Source of the DNA: GCA-003244245 sp039924425
GTDB lineage: Bacteria; Actinomycetota; Actinomycetes; Mycobacteriales; Pseudonocardiaceae
NCBI GenBank assembly: GCA_039924425.1
Contig: JBDTAX010000017.1
Span: 1-11,396, forward strand
Direction: 5' to 3'
Length of the DNA: 11,396 nucleotides
Positions 4,920 to 11,396 of this stretch are shown here, piece after piece. The translations under genes and the position numbers were made by a program. The notes under the pieces were generated by a model. That model searched no databases. It was not told the DNA's origin and worked only from the letters and a program-made list of their open reading frames with translations. Position 1 is the first letter of the stretch. Every line of letters starts with the position of its first letter.

Positions 4920-7900
4920 TCAGTACACGTCGCGGACGTAGCGTTTGTCCGTCGCGAGCTGTTTGACGTATGCGGCGGCCTGGTCGTCGTCTAGGTCGCC
5001 GTGGGTCGCCACGATCGTGCGCAGTGCCTGGTCAACGTCTTTGGCCATCCGGTTGGCGTCGCCGCAGACATAGAAGTGGGCACCGTCCTGGAGCCAGGAC
5101 CACAGCTGGACGCCGTGTTCGCGCATGCGGTCCTGGACGTAGATCTTGTTCCGCTGGTCACGGGAGAAGGCGAGATCCAGCCGGGTCAGCACACCGTCGC
5201 GGTGTAGCGCGTCGAGCTCGTCCTGGTAGTAGAAATCGGTGGATTGCCGTTGTTCGCCAAAAAAGAGCCAGTTACGACCCCGATCGCCACGCACGCGACG
5301 TTCGTCGAGGAAACCGAGAAACGGTGCGATGCCCGTTCCGGGACCCACCATGATCATTGGCGTGCCGGGGTCTTTCGGGGGGCGGAAGTGGGTTGAGCGC
5401 TGGACGAAGACGGGCACCGGGGCGTTCGGGGGACCGTCGGCCAGGTAGGTTGAGCACACTCCCTTGCGCGCAGTGCCGCAGTGGTTGTCGAATCGCACCA
5501 CCGAGACCGTCAAGTGCACCCGGTGGGGGTTGACCAGCGGGCTGGACGATATGGAATAGAGCCGGGGTTGCAGGCGTTTGAGAACGCTGGACCATTCGTG
5601 TGCCCTGGCGCGGACGGGGAATTCACCGATGACGTCGAGGGCCTGCCGGCCCCAGATCCATTTCGCCAGCTCGCCTTTGTTTCCCGGACGCAGGAGCATG
5701 GTGAGGTCACGATCGCGGGAGCGTTCCGCGACGAACCGCAGCAGATTGGGAGTGACCTTGGTGATCTCGAGGTGTCGGTGCAGGGCCGCACCGAGCGGAA
5801 TGGGGCCGAGCTTGGGGATCTCAACGATGTCGGATGGATTGAGACCGGTGACGGCCAGCCACTCCATGACGAGTTCGACACAGTTCACCGGCAGCACCCC
5901 GAGCGCGTCGCCGGCCTCGTAGGTCAGTTCGCCGTCAGTGGTGTCGAAGGTGAATTGCCGTACCTCTTTGACCGAGCCGGGCAGGCTGAGCAGCCGGTTG
6001 CCAACCAGCGTCGCGGCGGCCGGTGCAGCCGCGCTGGGGCGGGCCGGCGCTGGGGGCGCGACCGGGGGTGAGGCACTGACCACGCTCGTTGTGGTGCCGC
6101 TGGTGGCTTCGGCTGCCTCGGCGGAGTCGGTGGAGTCTCCGGGGGTGGCCACGACGGGGAGCACGCGATCCAACCACTCGAGGGCCTGCTCCTGGTAATC
6201 AGGCTCGCAGTCCACCCGGGGCGCCAGCCGGAGAGCACCGAGTTCTTCGAGGCGCTGGTCGAGCCGCCGTCCGTGGCCGCAGAAGTCGTCGTAGCTGGAG
6301 TCGCCGAAGGCCAGCACCGCGTAGCGCACGTTCTCGAAGCGCGGTGCGCCGGGTTCGGTGAGGGCCTCCCAGAAGCCGGAGCCGTTGTCGGGGGCTTCGC
6401 CGTCACCGAAGGTGCTGGAGATGACGAGCAGGTCCGCGCCGGCCGACAGAGTGCCGGGTGCGCAGTCGGCCATGCTGAGGACGGTGGGGGTGCACCCCGC
6501 GTCGGCCAGGCGCCGCGCGCTGGCGGTGGCGAAGTCCTCGGCGTTGCCGGTCTGCGAGGCCCACAGGACGACGACGTCACGTCCGGGCGCTGAGCGCTCG
6601 GGTGCGGCCCGCGCCCCGGTCCTGGTAGCCGGCGCTGGTGGGGTAGCAGGCGCGCGGGAGAACATCCCGGCCAGCGCGCCGTTGATCCACAGGGCGTGGC
6701 CGGGGTCGAAGGGGGCATGATCAGGCAGCACTGGCACGGCCGTGTCAGTGGATGGCAGCTCTCCAAGTCCGGCCAGGAATCCGGCCAGGTAGTGACGTTC
6801 CCGGTCGGCGAGCGCGGGCGGAGCGAGATCGGTGAGCCCAAACAGGCCAGCCAAGGCCGCAACGCCAGCCGGCGCAGGCGCGGTGACCAACGGGGACATG
6901 GCAACCGACGGGGGCATGGCGGCCAACTGGGGCATGGCAGCCGGCTCAGGCGCGGCGGCTGGCTGGGCGGCGACCTTGGTGAGCGAGACCGCGCAGGCCT
7001 TGAATTCAGGTTGGAAGGAGATGGGGTCGACCGCGTCGTTGGTGACGGCGTTGACGCTCAGGTACTCGCCGAACAGGTCGTTCCAATGAAACGGCGCGAA
7101 GCAGTTCCCCGGCTGGACCCGGTCGGTCAGGACAGCGGGGAGCACCGCCATGCCGCGCCGGGAGGAGATCTGCACCGAATCGCCTTCGCTGATGCCGTGC
7201 GCGGCGGCGTCCCGGGGATGGATCTCGACGAAGGGTCCGGGGTTGAGCTTGTTGAGTTTCGCGACCTTGCCGGTCTTGGTCAGCGTGTGCCACTGATGTT
7301 GCAGCCGGCCGGTGTTGAGCACGAAGGGGTAACTGTCGTCCGGCAGCTCGGCGGGGGGCAGGTGCGGCCGGGGGAAGAAGACGGCGCGGCCGCTCGCGGT
7401 GGCGAAGACGAGCCGCGGTCTACTGCCGTCGGGCCGGGTGAGCGGCGACTGGCTGACACCGTCGTTGAGGTAGCGGACCGGATGTCGGTCGGTGTCGCCG
7501 CCGGGGGGGCTGGGCCACTGGGCGGGGGTGTCGCGCAGCCGCTGGTAGGTCACGCCCCGCAGGTCGTAACCGGTCTGGGGGTTCCACGCCCGGGTGATTT
7601 CCTCGAACACCTCCTGCGCGCAGGTGTAGGAGAAGGCCCGCTCAAAACCCATCTCGCAGGCGACCCGGGCGATGATTTGCCAGTCCGGCAACGCCTGCCC
7701 GGCGGGCTGCACGGCCTGCTGGAGCAGGGAGAGGTTCCGCTCGGAGTTGACCATCACGCCTTCGGTCTCGGCCCACAGGGCGGCCGGCAGGACCACATCG
7801 GCGTAGGCGTTGGTCTCGGTGGCGGCGAAGACGTCCTGGGTGACGACGAACTCGGCCGTCTCCAGTCCCGCGATGACGGTCTTGCGATTGGGCACGGTGG

Positions 7901-9152
7901 CGATCGGGTTGGTGCAGATGATCCAGCACGCCTTGATCCCGCCCTCGGCCATCCGGGCAAACATGTCGACGGTTCCCTGGCCGACGTCGCTGCGCAAGGT
8001 GCCGGGCGGCAGACTCCACAGCTCCTCGGTGAACCGACGATCCTCATCGACCAGCACCGAACGCTGCCCCGGCAGCCCTGGGCCCAGGTAGCCCACCTCG
8101 CGCCCGCCCATGGCATTTGGTTGACCAGTCAACGAAAACGGGCCGCTGCCCAGGCGGCAGATCGCCCCGGTCGCCAGGTGCAGGTTGCACAGGGCGTTGG
8201 TGTTCCACGTGCCATGCGTGCTCTGGTTCAGCCCCATCGTCCAGCAGCTCATCCAGTCGCCGGCCGCACCGATCCACCGGGCCGCCTGCCGGATGTCCGT
8301 CTCGGGGATGCCAGTGAGCTCGGCGACCTTCGCGGGCGGATAGTCCCGCAGGAACTCGGGCATGGCGTCCCAGCCCTCGGTGAACTCGGCGATGAACTCC
8401 GCATCACTGTGCCCATCGGCGACCAGCAGGTGCAGCAGGCCGTTGAGCAGGGCCAGGTCCGTGCCCGGCCGGATCTGGAGGAAGAGATCAGCCTTGGCGG
8501 CGGTGGCGGTGCGCCGAGGGTCGACCACGATGAGTTTGGCGCCCGTCTTCACCCGGTCCATCATCCGCAGGAACAGGATCGGGTGGCAGTCGGCCATGTT
8601 CGCGCCGATCACGAAGAAGACATCGGCGTGGTCGAAGTCCTGGTAGGAACCCGGCGGGCCGTCGGCTCCCAGGGACAGCTTGTAGCCGCTGCCCGCACTG
8701 GCCATGCACAGCCGCGAGTTGGACTCGATCTGGTTAGTGCGGACGAAGCCCTTGGCGAGCTTGTTCGCCAAGTACTGCGCTTCGATGGTCAGTTGGCCGG
8801 ACACGTAGAAGGACAACGCGTCGGGTCCGTGCGCGTCCAAGAGTTCGCGTAGTCGGCGCGCGGTCGCTGTGATCGCCGCGTCCACCTCAAGGGGTTCAGC
8901 CGCGCCACCGCGGTCGGACCGAACCAGGGCGGTCGTCAGGCGCCCCGGTGCTTCGAGCATGTCGACGCTGGTCGCCCCCTTGGTGCACAGTCGGCCGAAG
9001 TTGGCCGGATGGGACTTGTCACCGGAGACTTTCACCACCCTGCGCCGCCCGGCCGCGTCCTGAGCGACATCAAGAACCATCCCGCAACCGACACCGCAGT
9101 ACGAGCACACCGTCTTCACTCGCTCGGTCACTGCCCGCGGGTCCACCGCCAT
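4920..9152 (-). CDS. Fused assimilatory nitrate reductase / NADPH diflavin reductase
   Basis: This 1410-residue cytoplasmic enzyme should reduce nitrate to nitrite with NADPH. The start ATG follows AGAGGG by 7 bases. Residues 12-60 bind a [4Fe-4S] cluster (C16, C19, C23, C56, then K58). The molybdopterin-guanine dinucleotide domain runs to about 575, with C149 in NSRLCMAS as probable Mo ligand, as in NarB/NapA. A dinucleotide-binding domain follows (about 605-726). After an Ala/Pro/Met-rich linker and a CysJ-type lead-in (DRERHYLAGFLAGL), a flavodoxin/FMN domain begins at LWASQTGN (863). A second linker (about 1005-1050) leads to the FAD domain with RLYSISSSP (1197-1205) and the NADPH domain with GPGTGIAP (1270-1277), ending KRYVRDVY. 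All expected motifs of both halves are present. Fusions annotated as bifunctional nitrate reductase/sulfite reductase flavoprotein are known in actinobacteria. No nitrite reductase or transporter gene is adjacent. A GlnR-like box lies upstream. Confidence 0.95.
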   Translation of the reverse strand: MAVDPRAVTERVKTVCSYCGVGCGMVLDVAQDAAGRRRVVKVSGDKSHPANFGRLCTKGATSVDMLEAPGRLTTALVRSDRGGAAEPLEVDAAITATARRLRELLDAHGPDALSFYVSGQLTIEAQYLANKLAKGFVRTNQIESNSRLCMASAGSGYKLSLGADGPPGSYQDFDHADVFFVIGANMADCHPILFLRMMDRVKTGAKLIVVDPRRTATAAKADLFLQIRPGTDLALLNGLLHLLVADGHSDAEFIAEFTEGWDAMPEFLRDYPPAKVAELTGIPETDIRQAARWIGAAGDWMSCWTMGLNQSTHGTWNTNALCNLHLATGAICRLGSGPFSLTGQPNAMGGREVGYLGPGLPGQRSVLVDEDRRFTEELWSLPPGTLRSDVGQGTVDMFARMAEGGIKACWIICTNPIATVPNRKTVIAGLETAEFVVTQDVFAATETNAYADVVLPAALWAETEGVMVNSERNLSLLQQAVQPAGQALPDWQIIARVACEMGFERAFSYTCAQEVFEEITRAWNPQTGYDLRGVTYQRLRDTPAQWPSPPGGDTDRHPVRYLNDGVSQSPLTRPDGSRPRLVFATASGRAVFFPRPHLPPAELPDDSYPFVLNTGRLQHQWHTLTKTGKVAKLNKLNPGPFVEIHPRDAAAHGISEGDSVQISSRRGMAVLPAVLTDRVQPGNCFAPFHWNDLFGEYLSVNAVTNDAVDPISFQPEFKACAVSLTKVAAQPAAAPEPAAMPQLAAMPPSVAMSPLVTAPAPAGVAALAGLFGLTDLAPPALADRERHYLAGFLAGLGELPSTDTAVPVLPDHAPFDPGHALWINGALAGMFSRAPATPPAPATRTGARAAPERSAPGRDVVVLWASQTGNAEDFATASARRLADAGCTPTVLSMADCAPGTLSAGADLLVISSTFGDGEAPDNGSGFWEALTEPGAPRFENVRYAVLAFGDSSYDDFCGHGRRLDQRLEELGALRLAPRVDCEPDYQEQALEWLDRVLPVVATPGDSTDSAEAAEATSGTTTSVVSASPPVAPPAPARPSAAAPAAATLVGNRLLSLPGSVKEVRQFTFDTTDGELTYEAGDALGVLPVNCVELVMEWLAVTGLNPSDIVEIPKLGPIPLGAALHRHLEITKVTPNLLRFVAERSRDRDLTMLLRPGNKGELAKWIWGRQALDVIGEFPVRARAHEWSSVLKRLQPRLYSISSSPLVNPHRVHLTVSVVRFDNHCGTARKGVCSTYLADGPPNAPVPVFVQRSTHFRPPKDPGTPMIMVGPGTGIAPFLGFLDERRVRGDRGRNWLFFGEQRQSTDFYYQDELDALHRDGVLTRLDLAFSRDQRNKIYVQDRMREHGVQLWSWLQDGAHFYVCGDANRMAKDVDQALRTIVATHGDLDDDQAAAYVKQLATDKRYVRDVY

Positions 9153-9244
9153 GACGGGGCCCTCTTCTCCCCAGTGGCCTCAGCGCGCCATCCAGCTCAT
9201 GGCGCCAGGCACCGCTGCCCACCGCGCGCGGGTCCAACACCCAC

Positions 9245-9250
9245 AACATA
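9245..9250 (-). promoter_or_regulatory. Probable -10 box of nitrate reductase promoter
   Basis: On the minus strand TATGTT matches four of six bases of TATAAT, including the conserved first two and last T. It lies 10 bp downstream of the last GTAAC half-site of the GlnR-like box. There is no good -35 element at the usual distance, as expected for an activator-dependent promoter. Transcription would start near 9238, giving an untranslated leader of about 85 bases. Confidence 0.45.
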
Positions 9251-9260
9251 GGAAATCCGC

Positions 9261-9299
9261 GTTACACACGAGTGACACACGCTCGTTCGGTTGGGTTAC
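9261..9299 (-). promoter_or_regulatory. GlnR-type nitrogen-control binding site
   Basis: Read on the minus strand toward the nitrate reductase, four half-sites occur: GTAAC (9299-9295), GAACG (9288-9284), GTCAC (9276-9272) and GTAAC (9265-9261), with starts spaced 11, 12 and 11 bases. The GlnR consensus of actinomycetes is GTnAC-n6-GaAAC repeated at about 11-base steps. GTCAC-n6-GTAAC fits it well and GTAAC-n6-GAACG fits partly. The location, 109-147 bp before the start codon and just upstream of the -10, suits activation under nitrogen limitation. The target, an assimilatory nitrate reductase, is a typical GlnR-regulated gene. Confidence 0.65.
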
Positions 9300-9395
9300 A
9301 TCCACCCCACACCTGATCCACCCGCATGTGAGCTGGTTGCGCGAGCAAAACAGTGTGGAGTCTGGCGGCTACGCCATCGAGCGGTGACAATCTGC

Positions 9396-11396
9396 ATGAA
9401 CCCCGTCACCGCGAAAGGATTTGCCTACTTGTCCACCGCATCCACCGTGAGGCACCACCCGACCAGCATCGCACTCGTGCTACTGGTCGGGCTGGCGGGA
9501 ATCCTGATCGCGCTGGTGCTGCCGTTCGCGCCGGTGACCGCTACCCGGATCATGGTGACCTGGCCAGCTCACGGCCAGCCAGTCCGGTCGAGTACGGCAT
9601 TGTTCGCGCCGTACCGTCCAGCGGAATTGACCGCGACCGTGCCGTGCTCGGCGATTCGCGCCGCCGCGGGCCAGCCCCGCGCCGTCACGGTGCTGGCGAC
9701 CAGTCCGAGCGGGGACGGGCTGGTGCTGGTGACCGAAGCCGGGGCGGCTCGGCTGCTGCTGGGGCGCCGGGTGGTGCGCAGTACGCCGGTGTCCGGCACC
9801 ACCACGGACTGCCGGACGCGGGTGCACGCCGGCCCAGCCGGTACCGCGATCACCATCGGGGACGCTCCGACGATCACCCTGTCCGGTGAGCCGGTGCCCA
9901 AGGTGTTCGCGTTTCACACCGACCTCGATCCCCGGCAGGCGGCGGGAATGATGGTCACCGCCCGCACCGCCAGCCCATTCGCCACCAGCCCGACCAGACT
10001 GAAGACCCTGCTCATCGCCGTGCAACTGCTCGCGGTGGTGGCGGCACTGGGTCTATTAACGGCACGGGGTTTCCTGACCGCACTGGGTTCGCCCACCGGC
10101 TTGGGTTTGATATCGCGTAGCCGCACCAGTCGGTGGTGGCGCACCGTCGCGGTCGATGTCGGCGTGATCGGGGTGCTGGCCGGCTGGGCGGTCATCGGTC
10201 CGCTCACCGACGACGACGGCTTCGCCGCCACGATCGCCCGCAACGTCGCGCACACCGGCAACGCCGGCAACTACTACCGCTGGTGGAACGCCTCGGAGAC
10301 GCCGTTCGCGCTGGATCAGCAACTGCTCGCGCCACTGACCGAGGTCAGCCTGGCCCCGCTGTGGCTGCGGTTGCCCAGCACCGCGCTGGGCATCGCGACC
10401 TGGTTCGTGCTGAGCCGGGGGGTGCTGGGCGTAGCACTTCCTTCGGTGGCGGGCACCGTCCGGATCCGGCTGCTGGCCGCAGTGTGCCTGCTCGCCGCCT
10501 GGCTGCCCTACGACCTCGGAATGCGCCCCGAGCCCTACGTGGCCTTCGGCGTCACCGGCGTGCTGGCACTGCTGTGGCGGGCTCGCGGGCTCGCCGCGCT
10601 GGGCGTCGCCGCGCTGCTCGCCGCGCTGACCGTCCCGTTCAGCCCGATCGGGCTGATTGTCGCCGCCCCGGTCGCGGTCTTCGCGCCCCGCATCGTCGCG
10701 ATCGTCCGCGGCGCGGCGAGTGGGCGGGCCGAGGTGCTGGTTCGCGTACTGTTGCTGGGCGCCGTCGCCGCGGTCAGCCTCACGGCGGTCTTCGCCGACC
10801 AGACCTGGAACGGCTTGGTGGTCGCCACCCGCTGGCACACCTTCTTCGGGCCCGCGCTGCCCTGGTATCACGAGCCGGACCGGTACCGGTTCCTGCTCGG
10901 TGATGACGCGGACGGCAGCGCCACCAAGCGGGTCCCGGTGCTGCTCACACTCGCGCTGCTGCCGGTGGTCGGTGCTCTGCTGGCCCGCCGCACCGAGCCG
11001 GGTGGTGCCGACAGCTCGGCCGCGCGGCTGGCCGGGGTGGTGCTCACCGCGCTCGGCCTGCTGTGGCTCACGCCATCCAAGTGGTCGCATCACTTCGGCG
11101 CACTAGCGGGGTTATTCGCGGCGTTCCTCGTGGTGGCCGTGGTGCTACTGGCGCAGCAGGTCCGCACGCGGGTCGCGGACCGAGTAAGTCTCGGGATCAC
11201 GGTGGCCGGCGTCGCGCTGGTGGCCGTGGCGGCCGGACTGGCCTTCAGCGGCCCGAACGCCTGGTGGCAGCCAGCGGTCTACGACGTGCTGTGGGCGGCT
11301 GGCCCGGTGCATCCATTCGGCCTGCCGCTGGAGTGCCCATTCTTGTGGGTCGGGGCGGGGGTGGTCGCAGCGCTGGTCGCGCTGCGACCCGTGAGT
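9396..11396 (+). CDS. EmbA/B/C-family arabinosyltransferase, partial at window edge
   Basis: This integral membrane GT-C glycosyltransferase should add arabinofuranose from decaprenyl-phosphoryl-arabinose to cell-wall arabinan, the role of the ethambutol-target Emb proteins. The frame is open to the right edge (667 codons); the family is about 1050-1100 residues, so roughly the last third, including the C-terminal carbohydrate-binding part, lies outside. A first transmembrane helix (about 24-45) is followed by an extracytoplasmic domain (about 48-205). The catalytic loop after the next membrane helices reads DDDGFAATIARN (D272-D274 as the GT-C acidic motif), then GNYYRWWNASETPFALDQQ, a strongly conserved Emb stretch. 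Many hydrophobic helices follow, then SKWSHHFGALAG (561-572). The start is uncertain: ATG 9396 has no clear ribosome binding site, while TTG 9429 follows AAAGGA by 9 bases. It is divergent from the nitrate reductase. Confidence 0.93.
   Translation, partial: MNPVTAKGFAYLSTASTVRHHPTSIALVLLVGLAGILIALVLPFAPVTATRIMVTWPAHGQPVRSSTALFAPYRPAELTATVPCSAIRAAAGQPRAVTVLATSPSGDGLVLVTEAGAARLLLGRRVVRSTPVSGTTTDCRTRVHAGPAGTAITIGDAPTITLSGEPVPKVFAFHTDLDPRQAAGMMVTARTASPFATSPTRLKTLLIAVQLLAVVAALGLLTARGFLTALGSPTGLGLISRSRTSRWWRTVAVDVGVIGVLAGWAVIGPLTDDDGFAATIARNVAHTGNAGNYYRWWNASETPFALDQQLLAPLTEVSLAPLWLRLPSTALGIATWFVLSRGVLGVALPSVAGTVRIRLLAAVCLLAAWLPYDLGMRPEPYVAFGVTGVLALLWRARGLAALGVAALLAALTVPFSPIGLIVAAPVAVFAPRIVAIVRGAASGRAEVLVRVLLLGAVAAVSLTAVFADQTWNGLVVATRWHTFFGPALPWYHEPDRYRFLLGDDADGSATKRVPVLLTLALLPVVGALLARRTEPGGADSSAARLAGVVLTALGLLWLTPSKWSHHFGALAGLFAAFLVVAVVLLAQQVRTRVADRVSLGITVAGVALVAVAAGLAFSGPNAWWQPAVYDVLWAAGPVHPFGLPLECPFLWVGAGVVAALVALRPVS

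Noticed and set aside
6696..8852. 718-codon open frame on the plus strand inside the nitrate reductase
   Set aside because: It is antisense to a fully motif-supported enzyme. The composition is Gly/Arg/Val/His rich with no domain, and it is explained by high third-position GC on the other strand.
10056..11093. 345-codon minus-strand frame opposite the arabinosyltransferase
   Set aside because: The Emb motifs DDDGF and SKWSHHFG lie on the plus strand. The antisense product is Arg/Gln/Gly low complexity.

Overview
The window is very GC-rich, dense DNA from an actinomycete, most likely a member of the Pseudonocardiales (Amycolatopsis/Saccharothrix type). This is inferred from three things: an Emb-family arabinosyltransferase, which implies an arabinogalactan-type wall; an XRE/DUF5753 regulator followed by a DUF397 protein, an abundant pair in these genera; and frequent GTG starts with short translational overlaps. 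No RNA genes, insertion sequences or CRISPR arrays were seen.

Layout. (1) Positions 1-1641, minus strand: a two-gene ABC-2 (DrrAB-like) exporter operon. The ATPase stop and permease start overlap by 4 bp, the permease runs off the left edge, and an operator-like inverted repeat lies just upstream. (2) Positions 1661-3232: a small Cys-containing unknown protein (minus strand) divergent from an XRE/DUF5753 regulator and an overlapping DUF397 gene (plus strand). The divergent region holds a good promoter for the regulator and three related TTCAC/GTGA-type dyads, one of them inside the promoter spacer, so autoregulation is likely. The DUF397 protein has a recent internal 17-residue duplication. 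(3) Positions 3236-4905: an inverted repeat, a 16-bp tandem duplication, and two genes for single-pass membrane-anchored extracytoplasmic proteins. One has an Ig-like beta-rich domain and the other is Pro/Ala-rich and repetitive. (4) Positions 4920-9152, minus strand: one 1410-residue polypeptide joining an assimilatory molybdopterin nitrate reductase to a complete NADPH-dependent FMN/FAD diflavin reductase (CysJ type). Upstream is a well-spaced GlnR-type box, so nitrogen control is probable. (5) Positions 9396 to the right edge, plus strand: the first two thirds of an EmbA/B/C-type arabinosyltransferase.

How the parts work together. The exporter pair forms one complex. The regulator, DUF397 protein and 104-residue protein look like one self-regulated module. 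The nitrate reductase carries its own NADPH electron supply and so needs no separate reductase subunit. No nitrite reductase or nitrate transporter lies in the window. I see no clearly new system. The most unusual points are the operator array with its three-gene regulatory module, the duplicated DUF397 motif, and the fusion reductase under an apparent GlnR box.
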